Notes under the pieces: generated by a model | What the model was told of the DNA's origin: nothing | The model's database searches: none | Seen by the model: only the letters and a program-made list of their open reading frames with translations | From: Legionella drozanskii LLAP-1 | GTDB taxonomy: Bacteria; Pseudomonadota; Gammaproteobacteria; Legionellales; Legionellaceae | Length of the DNA: 64,000 bases | NCBI RefSeq assembly: GCF_001467585.1 | Contig: NZ_LNXY01000020.1 | Location: forward strand, 520,648-584,647 | Direction of reading: 5' to 3' | Shown: positions 52,569 through 62,325 of the stretch, piece after piece | How the letters are laid out: each line of letters opens with the position of its first letter | Numbering within the stretch: the first letter of the stretch is position 1 | Program-made: the position numbers and the translations under genes

Positions 52569-53573
52569 TTAACCCTTTAAAGACACAGGCAAGTTGGTTT
52601 CTAAAGATTGTTTTGCCGCTTTGGCGATTAAATGCGCTTGTAAGCCATCAAAACCTGAGACAACGCTTGACGCCTTGTTTGTCCAGGATTCATAAAATGC
52701 AGTTAATTCTGCAATAAAGGCTTGTTCATAGCGTTCTAGGAAAAAGTAGAGCGGATTAGCAAAATTGGATTGCTGAGCTGAATAGGTTTTCACCGAATTA
52801 TTGAGTTGATTTTCAGCGAGTAACATTCCTTGACTACCAAAGGCCTCTATACGTTGATCATAACCATAAACCGCCTGACGACTGTTATCGATAACGCCCA
52901 AGGCGCCATTAGCGAAGCGCAATTGAATAATGGCTGTATCGATATCATTGTAAGCCTCGAAATCAGGATTAATTAAAATCGCTCCCATGGCATACACTTC
53001 CACTACTTCGGAAGCCGTTAAAAAGCGTGCCATATCGAAATCATGGATCGTCATGTCCATCAACATACCCCCTGAAGTAGCGCAATATTCTTTGCTGGGA
53101 CAAACAGGATCTCTTGAGGTGATGCGGATTAATTGGGAGTTGCCGATAGCGCCTGATTTTAGTTTCTTTTGTAAGCTTGCAAAACTGGGATCAAAGCGGC
53201 GATTAAAGCCGAGTTGTAATAGCGTTTTATTTCCTTCGACTACTTCGAGAGCAGAGCGAATTTCTTCTTCCGATAGACCTATCGGTTTTTCACAGAAAAT
53301 CGCTTTGCCCGCATTAGAGGCCGCTTTGATTTGCGCACAATGAAGATTGGAGGGTGAAGCCAATAAAAGCGCGTCAAGGTCTTTATTAAAAATGAGTTCG
53401 TCAGCGCAGGAACCGATGATAGAAATATCAAGCGATTTTGCCCAGTTTTCATCTAAATTAGGATCGGCAATGGCGGCAACTTCAAATTGGGGTAGTCGAT
53501 ATTTAATATTTGTCGCGTGCAATTTGCCGATTCGTCCGGCACCAATAATTCCAATTTTGCATTTTTTATTCAT
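52569..53573 (-). CDS. iolG: Myo-inositol 2-dehydrogenase
   Basis: A 334-residue GFO/IDH/MocA oxidoreductase that oxidises myo-inositol with NAD. It has the Rossmann IGIIGAGRIGKLHATNI at the N terminus, EKPIG in the nucleotide domain, and GGMLMDMTIHDFDMARFL near the catalytic His/Lys area. It follows iolT by 20 bases and belongs to the iol operon. TAAGGATTTTT is the ribosome site. Confidence 0.95.
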   Translation of the reverse strand: MNKKCKIGIIGAGRIGKLHATNIKYRLPQFEVAAIADPNLDENWAKSLDISIIGSCADELIFNKDLDALLLASPSNLHCAQIKAASNAGKAIFCEKPIGLSEEEIRSALEVVEGNKTLLQLGFNRRFDPSFASLQKKLKSGAIGNSQLIRITSRDPVCPSKEYCATSGGMLMDMTIHDFDMARFLTASEVVEVYAMGAILINPDFEAYNDIDTAIIQLRFANGALGVIDNSRQAVYGYDQRIEAFGSQGMLLAENQLNNSVKTYSAQQSNFANPLYFFLERYEQAFIAELTAFYESWTNKASSVVSGFDGLQAHLIAKAAKQSLETNLPVSLKG

Positions 53574-53593
53574 TTTAAAAATCCTTATTCGTT

Positions 53594-55036
53594 TTAATCG
53601 AAGTGAGTTGCTGAATGATTAGACCAGCGGCCAAATTGAAAGTTGAATAATTTTCGCTTAGGAATGACTTGACCAATATCACGAATTTTATTTCCGGCAG
53701 CTAAATTTTTCTCAATTCGTTCCAAGGGAATGCCGCTTGTTTCTGGGACAAAATAATAAGTAAACAAAAAGGCAAGTAAGCAAATCAAAGCAAAAAGAGA
53801 AAAGGTCAGTGTTTCTCCATAATTTTGATAAATTTGCAGAAAAGAAATAGAGACTAAAAAGTTTGCTCCCCATTGCACAACGGTCGCAATACTCATGGCC
53901 ATACCACGAATTTGTAAGGGAAAAATTTCAGAGATTAATACCCAAAACAAAGAACCCACACTGACGCAATAACCAATAATAAAAAAGGACAAGCCAATGA
54001 GAATCCCAAAGCGCTGAAAAGGCAGATGCAATTGAAATAATAGACTAACAACAAATAAACTCAGTGCCGCCAACAGTGTTCCGCCTAACAAAAGTGCTCG
54101 GCGTCCAAGTTTATCAACGCAGATAAAGGTAACGGCAGTGAATAAGAAATTAAGTAAGCCGATCCAAAAAGTAGCAAGAATGGCGCTGCGAATAGGGAAA
54201 AATCCGGCAGATTCAAAGATAACCGGGCCGTAATATAAAATGGCATTAATGCCTGAAAATTGTTGAAAAATTCCTAGGCCAATTCCTACTAGCAAAACGG
54301 AAAGGATCATGGGTTTTAGCAACAGTTTTTTATTGGTGAAAGGATTATGCTGAGTACTGGCTAGAAGTTCATTCAATTCATTATGAATATCCGCGTCTTG
54401 CGAGCGAATTCTTTTTAAGGTTTTTAAGGTTTTTTCCTCGCCATAGCGTTTGATTAACCAACCTGGCGCATGAGGTACAAAAAACATCCCGATAAATAAT
54501 GCAAGGGCAGGGAATATGCCCATTCCTACAATTAAGCGCCAACTCGAAGGGGAAATATCGTGAAAAAAATAACCTACCAAATAAGCAACCGCTTGGCCAA
54601 AGGTAATTGCTAAGCCATTAATAAGTATTAATGCGCCGCGCTTTTGAGGCGGAGCAATTTCAGCAATAAACAAGGGAGCTATATAAGAACCGACGCCGAT
54701 ACACACTCCGATAAGAAATCGGCCGCAGAGTAAGCTTGTTAAATCGTTGGCTTGGACACAAAGAGCAGTGCCTAAAATAAAGCCGATAGCTACTAATTTT
54801 AATAAGGAGCGTCTACTCAAGCGATCCGCTATAAAGCCACTTAAGGGAATGCCTAAAATCGCTCCGAGTAAACTAAAGCTCACGACTTTAGACCATTGCC
54901 AAGTGGTCAAAGAAAGTTGCTGCATGACTTGATCTTGAATATTGGCAACCACGCTGGAATCAAAACCAAAAAGAAAGCCACCAAATCCGGCTATAGTGGC
55001 GATAAGCAATACGATCTTATTAATACCTTTATCCAT
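53594..55036 (-). CDS. iolT: Sugar-porter MFS transporter, probable myo-inositol importer
   Basis: A 480-residue twelve-helix MFS protein. It has GFLFGFDSSVVANIQ in TM1, DRLSRRSLL, GRFLIGVCIGVGSYIAPLFIAEIAPPQKRG, and the C-terminal PETSGIPLERIE of the sugar porter family. Its place as first gene of the iol operon indicates inositol as the substrate, by analogy with Bacillus IolT and Legionella. Proton symport is usual in the family. Confidence 0.9.
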   Translation of the reverse strand: MDKGINKIVLLIATIAGFGGFLFGFDSSVVANIQDQVMQQLSLTTWQWSKVVSFSLLGAILGIPLSGFIADRLSRRSLLKLVAIGFILGTALCVQANDLTSLLCGRFLIGVCIGVGSYIAPLFIAEIAPPQKRGALILINGLAITFGQAVAYLVGYFFHDISPSSWRLIVGMGIFPALALFIGMFFVPHAPGWLIKRYGEEKTLKTLKRIRSQDADIHNELNELLASTQHNPFTNKKLLLKPMILSVLLVGIGLGIFQQFSGINAILYYGPVIFESAGFFPIRSAILATFWIGLLNFLFTAVTFICVDKLGRRALLLGGTLLAALSLFVVSLLFQLHLPFQRFGILIGLSFFIIGYCVSVGSLFWVLISEIFPLQIRGMAMSIATVVQWGANFLVSISFLQIYQNYGETLTFSLFALICLLAFLFTYYFVPETSGIPLERIEKNLAAGNKIRDIGQVIPKRKLFNFQFGRWSNHSATHFD

Positions 55037-55080
55037 AATTTATACCATCCCTGAATCTAAAATTCGTATTCCCTGCCGAT

Positions 55081-55108
55081 AGTATCACTGTCTGTTTTAT
55101 TTCGTCAC
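55081..55108 (-). promoter_or_regulatory. Possible sigma70 promoter for the iol operon
   Basis: On the minus strand, GTGACG (55108-55103), a 16-base spacer and GATACT (55086-55081) lie about 45 bases upstream of the iolT start. Both hexamers are only partial matches. No IolR-type operator was identified. Confidence 0.25.
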
Positions 55109-55196
55109 TATATTGAATCTATTTTTGTAAGGGTTTAAAAATATGAACTAAAATTACTAAAAGACCTCAAGCAATAAGAAAGCGTAACCTAGGACA

Positions 55197-55922
55197 ATGA
55201 ATAATATGAAATGCTGGTTATTAAGTGTAATTTTGCTTTGGCCGTTATGTTCTGCCTCTACCTATGCCACGATAAAAATAGGCACGCCTGCTTTTAATCC
55301 TCCTTTTGAAATAAGTGATACCGAAGGTTTCGATATGGACCTAATGCAAATCCTTTGTCAACGAATTAGCGAAGAGTGCAAATTTTACCCAATGGAAAAA
55401 CATACACTCTATGATGCCCTAAATCAACGACAAGTCGATTTGGTTATAGGCGGATTTACCATTTCTGATGCACGCAGTATCAATTATATTTTCAGTCTTC
55501 CTTACATCGTAAGTAATGGCACCTTTATCGTTTTAAAAAGTCAATTTTTTAGATCAGTTAAGGATTTAGCAGGCAAGAAAATTGGCGTTATTGAAGGTTC
55601 GGATTATGAGCAATTTTTAGTGGATCAGTTTGGTTCACAGTGTCAAGTGATTACTTATCAAGGGCCAATTCATTTAATGGCGGGGTTAAAAAACGGCGAA
55701 ATTTCTGCCGCTTTTCTAGACACCTTTTCACGAGATTATTGGGTGTCTTACAGCTCAGGCGAATTCACAAGTTTAGGAGATACTGTACCTGTGGGCTCTG
55801 GCATGGCAATCATGGCTCTACCAGAGCAAGCCCCTTTGCTTGATCGAATTAATCAACAAATTAAGCTTATGGAATCCGACGGAACTTATATCAATCTTTA
55901 TAATAATTATTTTAGCAATTGA
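55197..55922 (+). CDS. Amino-acid ABC-type substrate-binding protein (SBP_bac_3)
   Basis: A 241-residue periplasmic protein: signal peptide ending near ASTYA, then IKIGTPAFNPPFEI, EGFDMDLMQILCQRI and DLVIGGFTISDAR, the usual lobe-I signatures. The late segment GMAIMALPEQAPLLDRINQQIK completes the type. It probably binds a cationic or polar amino acid. No permease or ATPase gene is adjacent, so it acts with components encoded elsewhere. The start may be the ATG at 55206, which has better spacing to AGGA. The last bases overlap the convergent MHS gene. Confidence 0.9.
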   Translation: MNNMKCWLLSVILLWPLCSASTYATIKIGTPAFNPPFEISDTEGFDMDLMQILCQRISEECKFYPMEKHTLYDALNQRQVDLVIGGFTISDARSINYIFSLPYIVSNGTFIVLKSQFFRSVKDLAGKKIGVIEGSDYEQFLVDQFGSQCQVITYQGPIHLMAGLKNGEISAAFLDTFSRDYWVSYSSGEFTSLGDTVPVGSGMAIMALPEQAPLLDRINQQIKLMESDGTYINLYNNYFSN

Positions 55923-57165
55923 ACATTTGGTGTTTCCGAGCAAGAAATAATAAAGAGAAAATTGCCAATAAGGAAACGATAACTAAATAAAGTGCTGGCG
56001 TTGTTATCCAACCGGTATAGTAAATTAATGATAATGATACAAAAGGTGTCAAGCCGCCAAAGATTGCGAAACCTAAGTTATAACTGATTGCAATGCCGCT
56101 ATAACGAATTTTTGTAGGGAATAATTCGCTGAGTAGGCGTGGAATTATACCTGCGGAAAGCCCCAGTAAAATTGAACTCGCAATAAAAGCTAGGTAGTAG
56201 AGGTCTGTGAAATACACATAGATAGCAAAGATAGGGTAAGCCAGGATCGCGGTCAAACAGGTCAGCAGGGTGGCGAGTTTCTTTAAATTATATTGATCGC
56301 TCATATAACCAAAAAAAATACTCAAGCATGCGCCAAAGGCAATTGCCGCTGTGCGCTGCCAAATGTAGGCATTAGACGGTAGATGTAAAACCTTGGTGAA
56401 ATAAGCAGGAGTGAATAAGAAAAGCCCAGTTACAATGGCTGCACAAAGAGCCACTATAAATCCTCCAGCAATAACGGAACTACCTTGCTGTTTAAAGACT
56501 GCAATAATAGGAAACTTTTCAATAGAATTTTCGATAGCTAAGAATTGAGCCGATTCATGCAATTCTTTGCGCACAAGATAGCTGAGTAGACCAAAAATTC
56601 CACCTAGGATAAAAGGAATTCTCCAACCATAAGATTGCATTTGCTCTTCAGTAAGCACAGTAGACATCGCTGCATAAACGAGCGAACCTAGAACAATGCC
56701 AAAAAGTAGAGCACAAAAAATGATCCCACAAGCTAAGCCTTTGTGTTGAGTCAGTGATTCCGTAACGTAGGTGATTGCCCCAGGTATTTCCCCGCCAATC
56801 GAAATGCCTTGTAGCACCCGCAAAGAGATCACAATGAGAGGCGCCATGATACCAATTGTCGAGTAGGTGGGAGTCAGACCTATACCTAGCGTAGCGAGTG
56901 CCATCAAGAGGATTGAAATAGTGAAGGTCGTTTTGCGACCAATTTTGTCTCCAAAATGTCCAAAAATAATACCACCTAAAGGCCTTACTAAATAACCAAT
57001 AGCAAAAGTTGCAAAAGTTATGAGTAAGCTGACAATTTCATTAGTTGCTGGAAAAAAGGCGTTAGAAATATAACTGGCAAATAAAGCAAAGATAATAAAA
57101 TCGTAAAACTCTAAAATGCCGCCTAAGCTTGAAAGAATTAATAATCTTTGTTGATCTTTTTGCAC
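55912..57165 (-). CDS. MHS-family (metabolite:H+ symporter) MFS transporter
   Basis: A 417-residue twelve-helix protein. The N-terminal part reads LGGILEFYDFIIFALFASYIS, and the loop GGIIFGHFGDKIGRKTTFTISI carries the conserved MFS motif. VLQGISIGGEIPGAITYVTE is typical of the MHS family (ProP, ShiA, KgtP). The substrate is probably an organic acid, betaine or related compound and cannot be fixed. It is the last of three minus-strand genes with the cyclase upstream at 57316. Confidence 0.9.
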   Translation of the reverse strand: MQKDQQRLLILSSLGGILEFYDFIIFALFASYISNAFFPATNEIVSLLITFATFAIGYLVRPLGGIIFGHFGDKIGRKTTFTISILLMALATLGIGLTPTYSTIGIMAPLIVISLRVLQGISIGGEIPGAITYVTESLTQHKGLACGIIFCALLFGIVLGSLVYAAMSTVLTEEQMQSYGWRIPFILGGIFGLLSYLVRKELHESAQFLAIENSIEKFPIIAVFKQQGSSVIAGGFIVALCAAIVTGLFLFTPAYFTKVLHLPSNAYIWQRTAAIAFGACLSIFFGYMSDQYNLKKLATLLTCLTAILAYPIFAIYVYFTDLYYLAFIASSILLGLSAGIIPRLLSELFPTKIRYSGIAISYNLGFAIFGGLTPFVSLSLIYYTGWITTPALYLVIVSLLAIFSLLFLARKHQMFNC

Positions 57166-57315
57166 AATTCGTCCCTAAATTAAGATCAGTGGGATGACAA
57201 TTTAACCTTAAATCCGCTAAAGGGCAACTGGAGTTCGATAGGAACTTTGGGCTTCTTTGACAGCCAAGGCTCAACCTACAATTTAATGGCAGTGACCATC
57301 TATGGGAGTTATAAC

Positions 57316-58098
57316 TTAATCCGGCAAAATAGCAACAGCGCGTGTCCATCCTGCTGAGGCTGCTCTAATTTTAACTGGGAAACAACAGACCGTGAAACCA
57401 TAATCCGGCAAACTTTCCAAATTATGTAGTTTTTCTAAATGACAGTAACTGATTTCACGGCTTGCTTTGTGACCTTCCCAAATTAAAGAGGCATCCTGAG
57501 AGGATAAATATTTTTCACGCGTATGAAAAAAAGGTGCATCCCAACTCCACCCATCTGTCCCTGTGATTTTGACGCCTTGCTCAAGCAAATAAAGAGTGGC
57601 TTCACGTCCCATGCCGCAACCTGCGTTAACGTAATCATCAGAGCCATAGCGTGAGCCAGCGCGTGTATTAACCAAGACGATGTCTAAAGGATTTAACTTG
57701 TATCGCATACGCTCAAGTTCAGCCTGTACCTCTTTTTTAGTAACGACATAGCCATCAGGCAAGTGGCGAAAATCCAATTTTACTCCTGCTTGAAAACACC
57801 ATTCTAATGGAACTTCATCGATAGTGATTGCCCGTTTGTCTTTATCCATCAACGTCGAAAAATGATAGGGTGCATCTAAATGAGTGCCGTTGTGAGTAAT
57901 CAAATTAATTCGTTCATAAGCCCAGGCTTCGCTATCAGGTAAATCATCAGGCTTTAATCCAGGGAAGAAATGCATTAGCTCGCCTAAGGTTTGTTGGTGA
58001 GTTAGGTATTGAACTTCAGGTTCATAACCTGGTGGATCTGACTTCACCTCGTTTTCTATATAAATAGAGAGATCAATAATTTTTTTTGTCATGTCCAT
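57316..58098 (-). CDS. Cyclase-family (kynurenine formamidase-like) hydrolase
   Basis: A 260-residue protein with the family metal-binding motif HNGTHLDAPYHF (His-x-Gly-Thr-His-x-Asp) near residue 67, and TGTDGWSWDAPF later. It belongs to the PF04199 cyclase/amidohydrolase group that includes KynB. A specific role in tryptophan breakdown is not supported by neighbours here. It lies 150 bases before the MHS transporter and may be cotranscribed with it. Confidence 0.88.
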   Translation of the reverse strand: MDMTKKIIDLSIYIENEVKSDPPGYEPEVQYLTHQQTLGELMHFFPGLKPDDLPDSEAWAYERINLITHNGTHLDAPYHFSTLMDKDKRAITIDEVPLEWCFQAGVKLDFRHLPDGYVVTKKEVQAELERMRYKLNPLDIVLVNTRAGSRYGSDDYVNAGCGMGREATLYLLEQGVKITGTDGWSWDAPFFHTREKYLSSQDASLIWEGHKASREISYCHLEKLHNLESLPDYGFTVCCFPVKIRAASAGWTRAVAILPD

Positions 58099-58127
58099 TC
58101 CTTAGGCTTTGGCCCAACATTTCCTAA

Positions 58128-59360
58128 TTAAAGCTTCTGCTCTACCAATTTATTTTTAAGCTGCACATAGATAGGCAAGCCATCTTTATATGGTGGATAA
58201 GCTTCACCTTGAATCAATGGTGACAAATAGCGTCGGCAAGCGTCCGTAATACCCATCCCATCAGCGCTAATAAACTCTTTAGGCATCGCCTTTTCTTGAT
58301 TGGCTACATCCGCTAGAGGAACATGATCGATAGACCAACGATAAGGGGAATCTTGTTCGCGTTTCACAATTGGCATAATCGCGTTATGACCACTAAGGGC
58401 TAATTCAACTGCAGCTTTACCTAAGGCATAAGCCTGCTCAACATCGACTTGCGAGGCAATATGGCGAGCGGCGCGTTGAAGATAATCAGCGACAGCCCAG
58501 TGATATTTATAGCCTAACTCAGCTTTTACTAATTGAGCTAAAACAGGTGCTACTCCACCAAGTTGTGCATGACCAAAAGCATCACGTAAGCCTGCATCAC
58601 TGAGGAAATTTCCTTCTTCATTGCGGATACCTTCAGAAACAACAACTACGCAATAGCCATAGTCTTTCACACTAGCTTTGACTTTATCGAGAAAGCGCTG
58701 TTGTTCGAACGGTACTTCAGGAAACAAAATAATATGCGGTGGTTGTTCTTTATTTTGACCTGCTAAGCCGCTTGCAGCAGCAATCCAGCCTGCATGACGC
58801 CCCATGACTTCAAGAATAAATACTTTGGTCGAAGAGGCTGCCATTGACGCGACGTCAAAACCTGCTTCTAAAGTTGAGATTGCAACGTATTTAGCGACCG
58901 AACCAAAACCAGGACAGGTGTCGGTAAAAGGAAGATCGTTATCGACTGTTTTTGGAATGCCTATACAGGTGATGGGATAACCCATGTGGCTGCCTAATTT
59001 GGAAATTTTGTGAGCAGTATCTTGCGAATCACCGCCGCCATTATAAAAGAAATATCCAATGTTATGTGCTTTGAACACTTGAATTAAACGCTCGTACTCC
59101 ACTCCATCATCTTTTAGTTTGTAGCGACAGGAGCCAAAAGCGCCAGAAGGGGTGTGCATGAGTTTAGCAATATCCTCATCGGACTCCAGGGAAGTATCAA
59201 TCAATAGCTCATTGAGAGCACCAATGATACCATTTTGGGCTGCGTAAACTTTTCCGATTTTTTCCGGATGCTGGCGAGCTGTTTGAATCACTCCACATGC
59301 AGAGGCATTAATAACAGCAGTAACGCCACCGGATTGAGCATAGATTGCATTTTTAATTGA
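58128..59360 (-). CDS. pfp: Diphosphate--fructose-6-phosphate 1-phosphotransferase
   Basis: A 410-residue phosphofructokinase. The ATG at 59360 has CACGGAGATC upstream; a longer frame to 59390 is unlikely. It has QSGGVTAVINAS at the nucleotide site, NGGGDSQDTAHK, PKTVDNDLPFTDTCPGFGS with Lys in place of the Gly of ATP-PFKs, and EVMGRHAGWIAAASGLA. The PKTVDND motif indicates pyrophosphate as phosphate donor, so the reaction is reversible. In Legionella, which lives mainly on amino acids, such an enzyme may serve gluconeogenesis as well as glycolysis. Confidence 0.92.
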   Translation of the reverse strand, partial: SIKNAIYAQSGGVTAVINASACGVIQTARQHPEKIGKVYAAQNGIIGALNELLIDTSLESDEDIAKLMHTPSGAFGSCRYKLKDDGVEYERLIQVFKAHNIGYFFYNGGGDSQDTAHKISKLGSHMGYPITCIGIPKTVDNDLPFTDTCPGFGSVAKYVAISTLEAGFDVASMAASSTKVFILEVMGRHAGWIAAASGLAGQNKEQPPHIILFPEVPFEQQRFLDKVKASVKDYGYCVVVVSEGIRNEEGNFLSDAGLRDAFGHAQLGGVAPVLAQLVKAELGYKYHWAVADYLQRAARHIASQVDVEQAYALGKAAVELALSGHNAIMPIVKREQDSPYRWSIDHVPLADVANQEKAMPKEFISADGMGITDACRRYLSPLIQGEAYPPYKDGLPIYVQLKNKLVEQKL

Positions 59361-59435
59361 CATAAGATCTCCGTGAACTATCCAAGTCATCTTGGATTTT
59401 AGGTAAGCAAATTTTGCCAGAGCATGTAAGAGACT

Positions 59436-62174
59436 TCAATCTGGGGAGCTAACTTGATAGAGATTATTAAATTCATCAATGACCTCATCAATGCTTTGAA
59501 TAAGCTCGGCGAAGGTAGATTTTAATTCTTCTATTGATTTGACATGCTTAGCTTGTTTCTCTAGGTGAACAACATGGCTCTGTAAGTGAGGTACGCCGCA
59601 AAAACAGCAGGCACCATGTAATTTGTGGGCGGCGGTTTCTAAACCTTTAATATCTTTATTCTGTAATAACTGCAAAAACTCTTCACGATTTTTATGTAAT
59701 TCGTCGACGAAGCGCGCAAGAAATTCCTCGGCGAGCGCCTGATTTCCTGATACTTTTTGTACACAAAGTTGCCAATCAATCGCTGCTGGTTTCGATTTAT
59801 TTAGAAAAGTTAACAAATGATTAAGTAATTGCTTTTCATCAATTGGCTTTTGTAAGCAAAGGTCCACGCCTGATTTTTGCAAACGCTCCTTATTTAAATC
59901 CGTGCTGTTTGCACTAATGACGACAATTGGTGTTTGCTTATTTAACATGGATTCTTGACGAATCATGCGTGCTGCATCGAGGCCATTAAGTTTAGGCATT
60001 TGCAGATCCAGTAAAATCACATTAAAACGCTTAGATTGACAGGCTTTTACGGCTTCTTCGCCATTATCAACCGCTTCAATACTAGTATGTTCATTCAATA
60101 ATGAATTTAACAGCATGCGATTGACTGGATTATCTTCTGCGATTAATAGCTCAGGATAAGCTAAGCGAAGTTGAGAGCGAAGCTTATCCAGCTCATGATC
60201 AGAGGAAAGGGTTTGTGTCGCTTGATTGAGTAAAATTTCAATCGTTTCATGTAATTTTTGAATACTAATCGGTTTGAATAAAAAAGCACGAGCTCCTAAG
60301 GTTTGTGGATCATGGATGGGCCATTTAGAAACGAGCACATTGGAAATGGTTTGCTTGCGTAAAACTTGCGCAACTTGTTTTTCACAGCCTTCATTCACAT
60401 TGATAAAAGCGAGCGTGCAGTCAGTATGTTCGGCAAAGGCGGCCTCAAGCTGATTAAATGCGTTGATAGGAACGGTTTCAATACCCCAAAAACCTAGGCC
60501 ATTACACATTGCCTCTAGATATAAAGGATTATCATCATAGCAAAGTACTTTAAGATTATCGAAGCGCTGGCTTTGGTGTTTTTCAACTTCATAGGCGGCT
60601 AATTTTTCTAATTTGAGACGTACTGCAAAGGTTGATCCCTTATTCACTTCACTGGTTAGCGTGATTTTTCCTTGCATGGCTTCAGCTAATTTTTTACCAA
60701 TCACCAGACCTAAACCAGAACCACCGAAGCGCCGTGTAATGGTGGTATCAGCCTGATTAAAAGCATTAAATAATCTGGTTTGATCTTCAGGGGAAATGCC
60801 AATCCCGGTATCGGTAACCGAGATGCACAGTGTGTAATCTTTTTCGCTTTCCTGCTCAATATTGGTGCGAATTAGAACGTAGCCATGGTCGGTAAATTTA
60901 ACAGCGTTGCTAATCAAATTAGTGATAACTTGTTTTATTCGTAGCGGATCACCGAGTACTGTTTTGGGAACATTGATTGCAGTAGAAGGAATGAGGTCTA
61001 TTCCTTTTTTGTGAACATTCGGGGTTATCAACGCTAATACTTCATCAATGCAGGCTCGGATATCTAAAGGAATACAATCCAAATGTAATTTCCCAGCATC
61101 CATCTTAGAGTAATCAAGAATATCGTTAATTATGGTAAGTAAATCTTGAGCAGATGATTTAATTGTTTTGACATAGTCTAGCTGTAAACTATCTAATTTG
61201 GATTCGAGCAGGACGTTAGTAAATCCGATTACTCCATTCATTGGCGTGCGAATTTCATGGCTCATATTGGCGATAAATTCTGATTTTTGTCGACTCTTCT
61301 CTTCTGTTTTTTTCTTTTCCAAGGAGAGTTCGATATTTTTCTCCTCCAACAATTCTAAGCTTTGTTGTAAGTCTCCAGTAGCAACCTCTATGTGATGATT
61401 TAAATCGTTTACGGTACTGAGGTATTGTTTCTGCAGATGCGCACAGCCTCGCTCAATGATTCCTAGCTCGCCCGGACTGTTCACGTTAATATGTGTTTCG
61501 AATTCATTACTCAAAATTTGCTTCATACTTCGGCGCAGGCGTGAAATAGGTAGATAAATTCGTTTGGATAAAAAGTAGTGAATCGTTAGACTCATTAACA
61601 AGCCAAGTAAAGTAATAAAAATGGTGATGATATACATTCGATATTGCTTAATCAGCATTGATTGAGTATCGATATCAATAGAAAGCCAACCCAAAATATC
61701 ATCTGCCTGCAAGGCAATGGGGTTTGTGAGCGTTTTAAAAGGTGTTGTTGAATAAAGATTGAATTTAGGAATGGTTATGGGGGCTATGAAATTAATAGTG
61801 TAAGGTTTGATTTGTTTGCTCTCGATATAATCACCAGTAAATTCCGGCGGTTTAAAGGGCTGATGAATGGAATGTTTGCCGCCACGATAAGCGAGCAGTT
61901 GCCCTTGCGCATTATAAAAAGCGAGTGCTTTGACTTCAGGGTTAACGGTGGAGGCATTAATTAAACCCTGCAAGGTTCGACTATCATTACGCAGCATGGC
62001 AAATTGCGCTGCGGGTAATAATTGACGAATATAAGCCTCACCTAATCGAGACATATGTTGTTTCAAATTTTTATTAAATTCACCATTGTAAAAGAGAGCA
62101 AAAAGTAGAGCGACCAAAAAAACTGGTATAAGCGTAGTGATGCGCAGCTGATATTTGATGCCGAGTCTTTTCAT
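59436..62174 (-). CDS. Hybrid sensor histidine kinase, BarA/LetS family
   Basis: A 912-residue tripartite kinase: two transmembrane helices (about 12-32 and 181-203) around a periplasmic sensor, HAMP and coiled coil (about 204-295), a HisKA domain with His306 in SHEIRTPMNGVIGF, a HATPase with NLISNAVKF, DTGIGIS and GSGLGLVI, a degenerate receiver (about 535-650) that lacks the phosphoacceptor Asp, a true receiver with Asp723 in LLDLQMP, and an Hpt domain with His850 in AHKLHG. This is the BarA/GacS/LetS plan. In Legionella LetS works with LetA and the RsmY/Z RNAs to switch to the transmissive phase. Divergent from gltX. Confidence 0.92.
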   Translation of the reverse strand: MKRLGIKYQLRITTLIPVFLVALLFALFYNGEFNKNLKQHMSRLGEAYIRQLLPAAQFAMLRNDSRTLQGLINASTVNPEVKALAFYNAQGQLLAYRGGKHSIHQPFKPPEFTGDYIESKQIKPYTINFIAPITIPKFNLYSTTPFKTLTNPIALQADDILGWLSIDIDTQSMLIKQYRMYIITIFITLLGLLMSLTIHYFLSKRIYLPISRLRRSMKQILSNEFETHINVNSPGELGIIERGCAHLQKQYLSTVNDLNHHIEVATGDLQQSLELLEEKNIELSLEKKKTEEKSRQKSEFIANMSHEIRTPMNGVIGFTNVLLESKLDSLQLDYVKTIKSSAQDLLTIINDILDYSKMDAGKLHLDCIPLDIRACIDEVLALITPNVHKKGIDLIPSTAINVPKTVLGDPLRIKQVITNLISNAVKFTDHGYVLIRTNIEQESEKDYTLCISVTDTGIGISPEDQTRLFNAFNQADTTITRRFGGSGLGLVIGKKLAEAMQGKITLTSEVNKGSTFAVRLKLEKLAAYEVEKHQSQRFDNLKVLCYDDNPLYLEAMCNGLGFWGIETVPINAFNQLEAAFAEHTDCTLAFINVNEGCEKQVAQVLRKQTISNVLVSKWPIHDPQTLGARAFLFKPISIQKLHETIEILLNQATQTLSSDHELDKLRSQLRLAYPELLIAEDNPVNRMLLNSLLNEHTSIEAVDNGEEAVKACQSKRFNVILLDLQMPKLNGLDAARMIRQESMLNKQTPIVVISANSTDLNKERLQKSGVDLCLQKPIDEKQLLNHLLTFLNKSKPAAIDWQLCVQKVSGNQALAEEFLARFVDELHKNREEFLQLLQNKDIKGLETAAHKLHGACCFCGVPHLQSHVVHLEKQAKHVKSIEELKSTFAELIQSIDEVIDEFNNLYQVSSPD

Positions 62175-62325
62175 GGTGGTTGCGGTTTCTCGTTATGAAT
62201 CACCTAGACTAGCACATTTATTATTGAAGAATGCAAGCTGTTGGAGGTGCATTGTTTTATTTTGAGTTGCTTAGAAAGTCAGCTATTATAGCGCGATTAT
62301 TTCATTGCTTTCAACGGAGCCTCCC

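Noticed and set aside
57316..58098. Naming as kynB in a tryptophan catabolic operon
   Set aside because: No kynA or kynU neighbour exists, and the cyclase family is broad.
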